A DNA stretch of 64,000 nucleotides, taken from Bryoerythrophyllum caledonicum. Taxonomy: Eukaryota; Streptophyta; Bryopsida; Pottiales; Pottiaceae. Within the stretch, counting starts at the first letter, position 1. Every line of letters begins with the position of its first letter. The position numbers and the translations under genes were made by a program. The stretch lies in assembly GCA_963971425.1 (NCBI GenBank), contig OZ020517.1, positions 1,614,501-1,678,500 of the forward strand. The letters run 5' to 3'. Under the pieces are notes generated by a model. It was not told the DNA's origin. It made no database searches and saw only the letters and a list, made by a program, of their open reading frames with translations. Of the stretch, positions 45,228-55,961 are shown piece after piece.

Positions 45228-47270
45228 ATGGAGCTTCATGCTGCTATTCATGCATCTCCTTCCCGGTGTTGGGCGCCATCCACAGTACTCGCTAGTAAAT
45301 CTAGTTCCTTCGTCACGGTTGGTGTCCGCGGATTGACGCCGCTGCCGGCGCTCGTTGCAGTCAGGAGGAAGACTTGGACGCCACTGGTTGGTAATTCATC
45401 TTCCAAGCTATAAACCTCACGCAGGGAGTCCTGTGCAGATTTTGATCGGGGAGTTCGTGATTTGTAGGTGAGCTGAGGGTGCGGAGGAGGGCGTTTGTGC
45501 GGGGCGGTGTGTTGGCCGGGGCGGGGTTGCTTGTGTGCGCGGCGGCTATGGCGGACACAGCAGTCGGAACGTCTTCAAAGACAGGTACTACTCATGGTGA
45601 TTGAACTTTAGGACCTGGGCTGGATTTGCTGAATTTTTTTTCTCATCGTCATACCCGTGGGTTGTAGGCCTGGAGCAGTTACCGTACAAGAAAGATGGCT
45701 ACAACTTCTGGACATGGCGAGGACACAAGGTGCATTATGTGGTGCAGGGCCAGGGTCCTCCGATGGTGCTCATCCACGGGTTCGGAGCTTCAGCATTTCA
45801 CTGGAGGTAAGAGTTACCGACGCAGGACTCCGCCATCGTCGTTTTCTTCGTATTCAGATATTAATCTCCGAGTTTCTGCAGATACAACATCCCAGAACTG
45901 GCCAAGACGCACACAGTGTACGCCATGGACCTGCTAGGATTCGGCTTGTCGGAGAAAGCCTTGATAGAATACAACGCCGACGTCTGGCGAGACCAAGTGG
46001 CAGACTTCGTGAGGGATGTGGTCGGCAAGCCTGCTGTTCTTGCTGGCAACAGGTAGAATTCCTGTTGTTTTCTGCGTTATCTTCTCGATCGAGTGGTGAA
46101 TGGCGATGGTTTTTAACATATTTGTCATTGTGTGCAGTGTTGGAGGGTACACAATCTTGACCGCCGCGGCGGCTAATCCTGATTTGGTGTCAGGGCTGGT
46201 GCTGTTGAACGCTTCAGGCCAGTTTGAAAACACAGATCAAAAGCTAGGTGAAGAGACTCCGGCGAAGGATGTGGTCGAAATGGAGGAGTCTGTGTTGAAA
46301 CGCATTTTCGTTACTCCTGTTAAGGATTTAGTTCAAAAGTACAGTATTCTTTTCGCCTTCTGGCAAGCCAAGCAGCCTGCACGCATAGAATCAGTTCTCC
46401 GAAATGTAAGTTCACCTTCACCTCCGAGGCATTATAAGGAAGCATTTACTGTTTTATTGAACTTTCAGGCTTTAATGTGTAGGTATACAAGGATCAAACG
46501 AACGTGGATGATTATCTAGTGAATTCGATTGTGCAACCGACATCTGATCCGAATGCCGGAGAGGTTTACTACAGGTTTTTCCTCCGAACACTTCAACCTC
46601 TTCAGACAAATTGGATTATCTTTACTTGTAATGTCACCCAAAGTTCTGAAAAGGTATTGGTCTTTTGATTTATATTACAGTCAGCTCCCTTTTCAACAGG
46701 TGCTGTTGCAAAGAGAACTATTATTTGTTGTGGTAGATATGAGGGGTGGACTTGATAGATGATGGTAGATTTTGGTAAAACAAAACCGGGTTGTTGTAGA
46801 GGGAGCTGAGTGTACCACTATTTAGTTACTCTCAATAGCTATTAGATGTGGAATAGCTTGATGGTTTCTCGTCTATATTATCAAGTGTGGAATAGCTTGG
46901 TGATTCACTTGAAATAGTTTTAGCTGCCTTTGAGAACGCAGAAGTCATATTGTACTATGAATTTTAGCCTTTTTCGTCTTTGAGTTCACTTTACAAATAA
47001 CTTTGTATTGTGTGGGAATGTAGGTTGATGACGCAAGTGTTGTTTAAGCGGTCTAATCAGACAATCAACAAACTTGTGACACAAATTTCGTGCCCAATGT
47101 TGTTGCTTTGGGGTGACCTTGATCCTTGGATGGGGCCTTCCAAGTGTGATCAGTTCAAGAAGTTGTACCCAAAAGCCACCATTGTGCGCCTCCAAGCCGG
47201 TCATTGCCCCCACGATGAGGTTCCTGAGCAAGTTAACAAGGCGTTGTTGGACTTCGCCAATTCAGTGTAA
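45228..47270 (+). CDS. plastid alpha/beta hydrolase (AT4G36530-like)
   Basis: Seven exons in frame: 45228-45390, 45468-45584, 45668-45806, 45882-46052, 46138-46405, 46483-46574 and 47024-47270, giving 398 aa. The ATG sits in ACCATGG. The first ~55 residues are Ser/Ala/Arg-rich with almost no acids (MELHAAIHASPSRCWAPSTV), typical of a chloroplast transit peptide. Next comes VRRRAFVRGGVLAGAGLLVC then AAAMA, an Arg stretch plus hydrophobic core that may direct it to thylakoid or lumen. The mature part follows a plant alpha/beta hydrolase of the Arabidopsis AT4G36530 type: HGFGASAFHWRYNIPELA oxyanion region, nucleophile GNSVGG (Ser197), Asp350 in GDLDPW, His377 in AGHCPHDE. Relatives include enzymes acting on pheophytin or chlorophyll, but the substrate here is unknown. 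Introns are 61-449 bp, all GT-AG. Confidence 0.92.
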
Positions 47271-47853
47271 AGGGGTTGTAGATTCTCAAGAGTTGTATTT
47301 TAGTGTCTGTAGTTCATGGACCATTTGACAATGTAGAGCATTTTGTAGGCACTTCATCTGCTTCCAATTGCAAGCTGCATGTAGTCCATATCAAGTTCAA
47401 GTAAATATTACACACATTCCTAATTTTTTGAGTAGAAACTTGCTTCATTGTACAACAAATATAAACTTAATTTCATAAAGGTTCCAAGCTAGGCCTTAAA
47501 CCTTCCAACCAATGCTGCTAGACTATTTCTACCAATCTTGTCACTAAACTATTTCTACCATGAACCTTTTAAAGTAGTTTGTGATTTTTCTAAATCCACT
47601 TAATATGCGCCTTGATTATATGATTGTAGACTTTACCTCTAACAATTTTATGAATTGTCCAAACCAATTTTATAAATCTTTTTTGCACTCCATGGTTTCA
47701 TATTCTCATCTTCTCAACTTCAATACTTCCTTGTTTCGCATTCTTTGCCTTTGCGTTTTTCTTTGTAATATGTTTTCCTAGAAGCGTCTAGTCTTGTCGT
47801 TGACTTTTCTTTGGTCTTTCTTACAATATCCTGAAGCTGGAAATGGAAAGAAG
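47271..47853. other. 3' flank of the hydrolase gene
   Basis: This contains the 3' untranslated region, then AT-rich DNA with two versions of an ACTATTTCTACCA word near 47521-47561. No gene is visible. Confidence 0.45.
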
Positions 47854-48220
47854 TAATGTATACCTCCCCATGACCACCGCCTTTCTAATACCTCCACTCT
47901 ATATTTGGTCTCAATTCCACTCCACATTCACCTGATTTCTGCCAATTCACTCCTTGTCAGCTCCAAATTGAAGCTTGCTATTGGTCAAGACCCCTGACTT
48001 TTGGCCGGCGCTCATGGGGGTACCCAATGGCGGAATTAGGCTAATGTAGCAGCACAAATTGAAAGTTCATAACTAATTCAATTTTCATCGAAAAAAATAT
48101 GAAGTCACTTGGGTTGAGATTGCAATTCTATTGTCTATGTCTGAAAAATAAATGTATAATTATTTGGGTTCACCATATTGCACATTGCTTAATCTAGTGG
48201 CCATAGGCTATTATACCTTA
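47854..48220 (+). mobile_element. degenerate Stowaway-like MITE, copy E
   Basis: The interior blocks match copies A-D (GCTCCAAATTGAAGCTTGCT, TTCATAACTAATTCAATTTT, ATCGAAAAAAATATGAAGTC). The ends are decayed (TAATGTATACCTCC; right end TTATACCTTA). It represents an older or different subfamily. Confidence 0.6.
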
Positions 48221-48483
48221 GTGTTGGTTCTTCTCTAATCTTTGATTATTATACATCAAAGTTACTAAGCAACACAAACCCAATGTAGTTGGACTCCGCA
48301 ATCTCGTGGATTTGGGAGTGTAGTGTGATTGTGGATTTGATCGTAGGAAGATTGTTGACTATTTGAATAGAGAGTAGACTGTATTTGGACTGCAATGTCT
48401 AGTTGTGTTGCGTTAGGTTGTCGGGGCATTCAATTGTCGGTGAGCACCTCCAAACATCATTCATTATTCTCTAAAGTTCGTTG
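48221..48483. other. short intergenic stretch, nothing recognised
   Basis: No ORF, repeat or RNA signal is evident. Confidence 0.4.
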
Positions 48484-48995
48484 GTGCACCCAACACATCC
48501 GTTGCCACACCGACCACATCCGTGGGTACACCCAACACATTTGTCGGTGCACCCTACACATCCGTTGTTGCACCATACACATCCATGGGCCTAAACAACA
48601 CATCCATATGCAAACGGAACACATTCGATGTGGTATCTAATACATCCGCCTGCGAATGGAATACATCCGTCGTCTTATCCAACACATCTGTCGACGCACC
48701 CAACACATCTGTTGACGCACCCAACACATCTGTCAGCACACCCAACACATCTGTCAGCGCACCCTACACATCCGTTAATGCACCCAACATATTCGTCATC
48801 GCACCTAACACACCCGTCGGGTGCGTCCTACACATTCATGGGTGCACCCAACACATCCTTTGATGCTCCCAACACATCCGTCGGCGCACCCAGCACATCC
48901 ATCGTTGCACTCAAGACACCCGTCAATACACCCAACACATCCACCGGCGCACCCTATACATCCGCCGCTGCACCCAACACATCTATCAATGCTAA
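48484..48995 (+). repeat. 21-bp minisatellite, about 24 units
   Basis: Units follow CACCCAACACATCYGTCGNC plus one base with moderate divergence. A period of 21 keeps all six frames open for long stretches and gives heptapeptide repeats such as NTSVDAP (+) or TDVLGAS (-). There is no start context, domain or splice support for a protein, so I treat it as a non-coding minisatellite. Confidence 0.85.
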
Positions 48996-49978
48996 ACTTT
49001 CATATGCTTTTTGTATTCTATAGAGTAAAATACGTGCCTGTATATATTGTTCTTGACTAACGTTTAAGGGTTAACATACACACGATGATGGCTGTAACCT
49101 TGATTTATACGTGCCTAACTAGACTCAGTTTTTTTAAGCAATTGGTACGAGAAACCTACTCATGCATGATCTGATAATCCTCATTGCTAAACTACCGACA
49201 TTAAGCACACAAAATCTCACACAAATACAACCTATGGAATCACGACCGATTACCAAAAGAAACCACAGAGTGTCCAATTAATAAGGCTATAAATTATTCA
49301 GGAGAACAACCTTTGGCCACAACTTGGAGCTACACTACAACTCATTGTGTGCCTCTTGACATCCTCCTAGGGAAGCCATGACGGAGCCACCATGGCGCCT
49401 TTGCCGTAGAATTTCACTTGTGGTTGTCTCCACGTTATAGCTACTCATAAACACGCATCAATATGACTCCCTCCTCTCACATAATTTGTGCATCCCAGAA
49501 TCATGGCAAACCGGTGAGGTGGTTGTGAATTCAAGTCCTATTGCCGGTGTGGTGCCTACCACCATAGTCCACCCAATTATGTTGGGGGGTCCTAAGGCCT
49601 CGTTGTATAGGTACCCACAAAGCCCTTGGCGGAGACAACATGTCAATTGTCTCTAAGGCAATTAGTGTAGGGAAGCACTTAGTGTAGAAAAGTGTTTATT
49701 CCCAAGAGGGGGGAGTAGTTCTATTACACTAGCCTATGTCCCGTGGCCATATGCCTAGTGAAGAGAATGAACAAACACTATATTCACGCCAGTCTCCTTT
49801 GGAGAGCAGAGTTCTTCTGCATCCTTGAAATTCTAGACAACAAGGTGGTGCTCAAAGGAGTTGAGTGGAGAGACGAGCGCTTACTTGCGTAGGGTCGGCA
49901 CAGACGAAGGTGTTGCAACATCTTCGCACAACAACCAGCCGATCAGAAACTATGCAGGTACAAATAAAAACATGAAAA
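48996..49978. other. intergenic with SINE-like and dispersed repeat fragments
   Basis: About 49500-49600 carries GAATTCAAGTCC (B-box-like) followed by GCCGGTGTGGTGCC and GTTGGGGGG, similar in layout to the SINE-like segment at 3395. About 49684-49820 is a third copy of the repeat seen at 6780 and 37081. No gene is seen. Confidence 0.45.
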
Positions 49979-50201
49979 CTACACTGATTTTGATGTTTAG
50001 TGTCATGGGCAGTAAATGACTTGTAAATGTTGTAAGTTTTTACTTTTGATATAAATTTTTACTAAAAGCACAACAATCTATACTACGCAAAGAGGGGGAT
50101 CATAGTGGACATGGTCGGTAAAAATATTCATCAAGAGTGAAAACTTATAGCATTTACAAGTCATTTACTGCCCATGACACTAAACATCAAAATCAGTGTA
50201 G
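49979..50201. repeat. 223-bp foldback with 84-bp arms
   Basis: Positions 49979-50062 and 50118-50201 are reverse complements at 77 of 84 positions. The outer 51 bp are identical (starting CTACACTGATTTTGATGTTT). The spacer is 55 bp. A transcript from either strand would fold into a long hairpin. Candidate explanations are a foldback MITE or a young small-RNA precursor. There is no ORF. Confidence 0.92.
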
Positions 50202-50395
50202 CGAAGGTTGGTACCCACATCTTGTGGTGTATATACAAACATTGTTGTTGTTGCAACGGTGCCACTTCTGCATCTAACATGGTGGCGAGTTTAGAAGAGG
50301 AGAGAGACAGATACGGGAGCTAGAACATGAATGCGAAGATGAGAGTGATGGGATTCAAGTGCGGCTCACAACCCCTTCTATATTAATACTTATCA

Positions 50396-51701
50396 TCTAT
50401 CTACTACTATAACAGGCGACAGTCTGTCTGACCGCCACTCCCTGTTGGACCAAGAAGACCAAGAAAACCTGTACCAGCAGACCAAGAAGACCAACACCAC
50501 CACACCAAGAAGACCAACACCAGCGGACCAAGAAGAACAACAAGACGATCGGAGTGAATGGGCTGATAAGACGTTATTTGAACAAGACGACCCTAGCAGT
50601 GGAAGGAGCGTCAAGAGAGAGCGGCGAGAGCGCTGCACGAAGAGGAACTCGCGTTTGTCTCTGGAATCGAGTGCACGTCTGTTGACTTCGCCGGAACATG
50701 CGCGCTGTTGTTGGTGAACGCCGTGTGGATTTGGGCAACCGTACATTTCCAGAGTGGCTCTTGGCGTTGGGGGAGGACAAGTTGGAGAAGGTGAAGGATG
50801 ATATGATCAGGTGTCCACGGGCGATGATTGTCGGCAATCACACCTTGAATGGCTTGATCAATGCCGTCTATGGAGGAATTGCTAACATCGAAGCAAATGC
50901 GCGCGAGTACTTCAGCGGTCGTGCCATCCTTGCCGCACGGAATGATGACGTTTCGCGGATCAATGCAGCCGTGCTTGACATGGTACAAGGCGATACGTCT
51001 GAGTTTCTGAGCGCAGATAAGGTGGACAGCGAGGAAGGTGCCAACTTGATTCCCGTGGAGTACCTCAACAAGCTTGAAATCAACGGATGGCCACCGCACA
51101 AGCTCACGGTCAAAATTGGAACACCAATCATGCTTTTACGGAACCTAGATCCAACCAACGGTCTATGTAATGGCACGCGCCTTATTGTTCCACGATGTGC
51201 GTTGCGGGTTATCGAAGCAGAAGTGTTGACGGGAGATCGTGCCGGTTATGTTGCTTTTATCCCGCGGATTCCCTTGATCAGTGAACAATCTGGGCTTCCG
51301 TTTCCAGTGCGACGCAAGTAGTTTCCGATCCGAGTTGCGTATGCAATGACAATCAACAAGTCTCAAGGGCAGACGCTTCCCAGGGTTGGCATTTGCCTTA
51401 CGAAGAACGTGTTCTCCCATGGTCAATTGTATGTTGCTTTCTCACGTGCCACGGCTATCGAAAACGTCACTGTTCTTCTTGATGCAGAAACAGTTGAAGG
51501 GACCGAGGATCAACTTATGCGTAACATTGTATACGAGGAGGCCTTGCGCTGAAGGCCATTGATGCCGCACATAAGATCAATGGATCCTGTGATGTAAAAT
51601 GTGGAATGCAAATTGCAATCTACCTATATAATACGTCAATTTATTCTGAGGAGCACTAATAAAAAATCTTCCCCGGTCGGAATGACGGGTACCGAAACTT
51701 G
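50396..51701 (+). mobile_element. helicase-bearing Helitron, defective
   Basis: It starts TCTATCTACTACTATAACAG after an A, the form typical of plant Helitrons. It ends with the hairpin CCCGGTC / GACGGG (1-nt bulge) and GGTACCGAAACTTG followed by T; CTTG deviates from the usual CTRR. AGGCGACAGTCTGTC near the start and GACGGGTACC near the end are shared with the small Helitrons at 650-2164, which may be its derivatives. At 1306 bp it keeps only the 3' end of the Rep/helicase gene. At about 50450-50545 an ACCAAGAAGACCAA-type repeat occurs. Confidence 0.82.
50698..51552 (+). pseudogene. Helitron PIF1-type helicase, C-terminal remnant
   Basis: One frame runs from about 50698 to 51552 with a single stop (TAG at 51319-51321), probably a mutated CAG. 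Visible PIF1/RecD-like parts: FPEWLLALGEDKLEKV, SRINAAVLDMV, FLSADKVDSEE, GTPIMLLRNLDPTNGLCNGT, then after the stop [10 protein letters not shown] and LYVAFSRAT, the last helicase motifs. The Rep nuclease and Walker A/B part are absent. Upstream the frame is closed by another stop (about 50683). It ends about 150 bp before the element's 3' end, the normal position for the helicase 3' end. It cannot make an active transposase. Confidence 0.85.
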
Positions 51702-51860
51702 TACATATTATATTAACTGTTGTTGATTATGCTTATAATTTTGTTAATAATATTAAATATTGATATAATATATGATAATATACTAGTTTTGGATTATAAT
51801 TATGATAATACTATATATTCATTAATAATATAATATTATTTCATGTAATATTAGTAAATA
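51702..51860. other. AT-rich spacer
   Basis: Almost pure A/T sequence between the Helitron and the next TIR element. Nothing is recognised. Confidence 0.5.
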
Positions 51861-52225
51861 CCGTAGGTGAATCTCTAGTTTGGCGTTTATTAATTAGAAA
51901 AAAGCTTGCCGAATTAAGTGGGAAAATATTATGAAATTACCGAAACTAAAGAAACTATATATTTACAGATTTTGTCACATTGGAAGACATCAAAGGGGAG
52001 TGGGGCTTGGAAAAGCCTTCCTTCAAGGATGTGCATGCATGGAGGCTTTGATTTAGAACCCCAAGGTCTTGGGTTCAAACCCCACAGTCATCAAATGTGC
52101 TAAATATAGTAATTTGTGATTTCTTGCCGAAAACAAATTTATTTTTATTTTGGATGCCGAATGGCCTTTAGTCACTTTAATTAATTATTCGGCATGGAGG
52201 TGCCGATCTAGAGGTTCACCTACGG
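51861..52225. mobile_element. 365-bp TIR element with internal tRNA-like T arm
   Basis: CCGTAGGTGAATCTCTAG at the left mirrors CTAGAGGTTCACCTACGG at the right (one mismatch). A second pair, TTGCCGAATTAA and TTAATTATTCGGCA, lies further in. The interior has GGGTTCAAACCCC (about 52071-52083), a Pol III B-box-like T arm. It has no ORF. Target duplication is unclear. Confidence 0.65.
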
Positions 52226-53026
52226 CACTATATGTTCGATGATGTTATAACTTATATATATTACAATATATATAGTATATTGTATATAATTATTTTTGTA
52301 TAGTATTTAGAGGTGTAAAATTTATATAAACGTTAACAAGGGTGACAATACTTGTCATCTCAACAAAGGAGTGGCTTGATATTTAGGGGTTAAGACAGGC
52401 CAACCGAGTAATCATTTATTTGCATCAAGGACATAGTCACTAAAACCTTTAACTTTAGTTTTACTTTAAATTAGAGTTTCTTTTACTTTATTATATATTT
52501 TAAATTAAGTTTCTTTCTCTTTTACTTAAGACTAGAAGATATAAAAGAATCAAGGCTGAAGAGTTATTTAGTCTCAACAATGCATCTCTTGGAGCTCTAA
52601 CTTGCCTTTGTTTGTATTGTTCGTGTCCTCATCTTGTTAATTCAAGTTTCTGTTAGTTATTTTCTTAATCTTTCTCCTAATTTTGGATTTCCTGACATGT
52701 ATCTTTGTGTCTCTAATAAGTTTGGTATAGGAGGTATGTTTGTAAGTTAGGGATTTAATATCTACAATTAATCACCAAACTTTTATCTTCACTGGCTTGC
52801 AATTACTTAGTTTTGTCCATATTCTCCACGGCCATGTCCACGCTGAACATCATTGCGATAGGTTGTCAATAGTTGAGGTTGAACTCTAGGAGGATCATGC
52901 CGGTTATAAATTTGAAAAATTGGAATAATGAGCTCAGTTGCACGTGAACTCTAATGTTTTGACTAACCCGTCCTATTTCTTTTCCAACTTCATTTTTTTT
53001 GGAGGTAAATTAAAAACTGTAATTGC
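52226..53026. other. AT-rich intergenic, possible LTR remnant
   Basis: About 52380-52680 (AAGACAGGCCAACCGAGTAA to TCTTGGAGCTCTAACTTGCC) has the composition of an LTR end but no second copy lies in the window. No gene is seen. Confidence 0.35.
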
Positions 53027-54906
53027 ATGGAAAAGGAACCGAACAGACAAAGAGTGCAAGATCTGATTGCGCTAGGAAACTTCATTTTCATTGCAAGTTC
53101 TTGGAGCGATTTACCTCCTGAACTAGTGGAACATATCTTGGCCCGCCTACCAATCCACGCCAAGTGTCGCACCCGCTTGGTGTGCAAGAGGTGGAACCAC
53201 GTGATCTAGAAGAAGAAGAAGAACACCAGACCTCTATGGGTTGGCGTGAATATAGTGTCCGTTCGACCTACCCTTGATGATATGCCCACAGGACATAACA
53301 ACAGTGGTATAGGACTACTAACCCCTCTCAGGGTGGACACTGTATACCAGAAACCAAGAACCAATACACTATAAAGTAATTGTTTAGGGTGTATTCTGTT
53401 GTATAGAAGTAGAAGGTTGGTTTTGTTGGTCGTCACATTGTTGACATTGCCAGGTTGTTTGGAAAATACATGGTTGTTGTAGCGGTGGTCCGGGTTCGAT
53501 TCCCGTTGTTCTCGTTGAGCATCGATACGTTCATACGGCGTTATCGAGCTAGAGGGGCAGGAAATTTCAACTCCTTGGGCCCCTATATTGTGACAAGGTT
53601 ACTATTATAAATAAAGGTGGTTATATTTTATTACTTTTTTGAATAGTTGGGTTTATGGTGGTTATACGCCTGTTGGTAGTGGCTCTTCGCTTTCTATTTT
53701 TCTTTTGTGTAGTATTATGGACATGGCATGATGTATAGCAATTGTGTTTATTTCTCTAAATGTATTTTTTATAAGTTTCTTTGATATTTTGAGTTTGGTT
53801 TTTAGGATTTTCATAGGGGGGATGTGTGTAGATGCTCTGGCACCTGCTGTAATTACTATTAGTGGTTCAACTATCCAACCTTTGTTGATAATATCGTTGA
53901 TGAAAGGTTGGTATTTTACTATCTTTCTCTCAATGGTATCTGGTGAGAATCTGTCATTACAGTATGTGAATTCTATAAATTGTACCTTTAAATTGATGTT
54001 GAGAGATGTAGGGGGGTTTGATTGGTAGGGTAGTCCTTTTATGCATAGTAGGTCTGGTTTTAGTCGTGCATTACATTGGCATCTTTGTTGTACGCATGTA
54101 CATGGTAGTAGCCATGGAGGGACTGTATTCTCTGGTGGTTTATCATTACATGTGCCCGCATTCATGAGGGTATAACATCTTGAATTTTTTGATGAGGCTA
54201 GTAGTTTTTAATTTCCCAAACTGCTTTATTGTGTCTTTTTGTTCTAAGCGCATGTATATGGTGTTGTTTGCATTTTAGCAGTACATGTAACCATGTGTCT
54301 GGATCTTGGGAGTCACATATTGAGCATGTGATTGATGGATATAATTCTCTACCAAAAAATAGTTGTTTTCTAGCATTGCCCCCACGTGATCTATAACTTG
54401 TCCCTTCTCCATGCCCACCCCCTTAACCTCGAACATCCTTTTCGCACCACGGATGCACGTGTTTTGCAACACTAACACCAATAGCGAGCACTACTGGAAG
54501 GTCTTAGACATCACAGAAGAACAATTCTACAAGCTCAGCGACCACTTCATTGAGACCTAATATCTAAAGCGCACCGCCTCAAACTTCTTTGTCTCTTTTA
54601 TATGCATCAGGTACACGCTCGCGGCGGACAAGGGTCTCATCTATGCTATGTACCTCTCAAGCTCAAGACACGACGACATCCGGTGTGCAACCCGATGACG
54701 CAAGAGATCGATGAGATCACGGAGCCAGACAACTTCGACTTCCACTACCACCATAACATCTTTCTTATGCTTGTCAACCATCCCTCCCAAATCTATAGGA
54801 TTGTCACCATCTAGACAAACGACCATGGCGCATACCGAGAGGTTCATGTCTACGAGTCTGTGGCACGCCAGTGGCGTCACCTCACCAGCATCCCAGTGAC
54901 CATTTA
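53027..54906 (+). pseudogene. F-box protein pseudogene, interrupted
   Basis: An ATG at 53027 opens a 60-codon frame ending in an F-box: WSDLPPELVEHILARLPIHA, then RLVCKRWNHVI, where the frame meets TAG (53207-53209). F-box proteins link substrates to SCF ubiquitin ligases through Skp1. About 1.15 kb further on, blocks typical of the C-terminal part of plant F-box/kelch-like proteins resume in shifting frames: HYWKVLDITEEQFYKLSDHF (54490-54550), YTLAADKGLIYAMYLSS (about 54612-54662), VCNPMTQEIDEITEPDNFDF (about 54678-54740), and after another stop YREVHVYESVARQWRHLTSI. Stops at about 54558 and 54812 and at least one frameshift rule out a working gene. The gap holds unrelated sequence with a SINE-like segment at 53460-53560, probably an insertion. 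The right boundary is approximate and decayed remnants may extend to 55170. Confidence 0.65.
53440..53620 (+). repeat. tRNA-derived SINE-like segment
   Basis: TAGCGGTGGTCCGGGTTCGA then TTCCCG contains a B box (about 53493-53503). Downstream comes GGGGCAGG, CTTGGGCCCC, then an AT-rich, T-rich tail (to about 53640), consistent with a SINE. It lies in the gap of the F-box pseudogene. Confidence 0.45.
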
Positions 54907-55950
54907 ACATATTTGGCCTCCTCATCTATATTCAAGCACAATGCCTTCGTTGTGCACGTATGCACGTTGCGGACACCATCGGTCCTAAATCTGTGCGTGT
55001 GTGATCAGGACACCTGTTCTTGGACGCTTGTTGCTCCTGGGCTCTTTTGAATGTTGCACCTGTACACCAAGATGCAGATGGTGGTGAGCCCGGAGAGACT
55101 CTTTGTAGTGCAGTTCCATGGACTTGCACTGTCGTTGTTGAAGCATAAGACAAGTGTGTAGACATAACTAACAACTCCTAAGGGAGACAACAAGCAGTTG
55201 TGCTAGCGCGGACTGACTATGATTTTGGAGAGTACCAAATATTAGAATAAATACAAGAAGGCGGAGCCAGGTGGCATGCCGAACAAATCAACTAGTCTAC
55301 AGTGAATGAAAGTACAAATGAATAGGAAAAGAGACGACAAGAGTGTAAACTTCCAAAAGGCCCCTCCGCTTTTGGCGTTGTCACAATAAAGAGTTGAGGA
55401 TCAAGAGGAGCAAAGGCACAAAACAAAGCACTCTGGACAGCTGTGTCGAAGCAGCTACAAGAGTGGAGGAGAATCTTTTATGAGTAAGAGGAGGAAGAAG
55501 AGTCTTGTGAAAAAGAGGGAGCCAAGGCTAATGGGGTTGATCTTATGCAGGTGGAGATACCGTTGGTTTATGTGTAGCTGATCTTCGTGGTTGTGCATCG
55601 TGTTGTTGATGAGATTATCAAGTTGTGTTCCTTCTAGGACATGACTTCGAGTCGAAGGTTTTCACAAGAGACATGAAGGGAGTTGCAGCAAATGGCAACT
55701 AGGATTTCAGAGAGAGCAAGAGTGGTGGATGTGCGAGATTCAATGGAGACGTGCTGGAGAGAGTAATTTCTAGATCCGTTATGGTGGTGGGACAACTGGA
55801 AAAAAAAGCCAAACCGGGGAGCACGAGATTTTAAGCACCCCGAGACACGAAGAGTGTTGTGGATAGATAGTCGTCAGACTCTTGATTAGATAAAGGCAAG
55901 TCAATAGCGGGGGTAACAAAAATTCCAGCCCCTTGTTTGTCAATATAGAA
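54907..55950. other. intergenic between F-box remnant and copia remnant
   Basis: 54907-55170 may still be decayed coding sequence. From 55200 to 55950 there are no recognisable domains. Part of it could be the 3' LTR or leader of the adjacent copia element, but I see no second LTR copy. Confidence 0.4.
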
Positions 55951-55961
55951 CTTGATGTAGG

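Noticed and set aside
48484-48995. CRISPR array or coding repeat protein
   Set aside because: Unit length is 21 bp with no repeat/spacer alternation, in a plant genome; no gene structure supports a protein.
50393-51426. Minus-strand ORFs of 87-162 codons over the Helitron
   Set aside because: They are antisense shadows of the helicase frame, whose motifs are on the plus strand.
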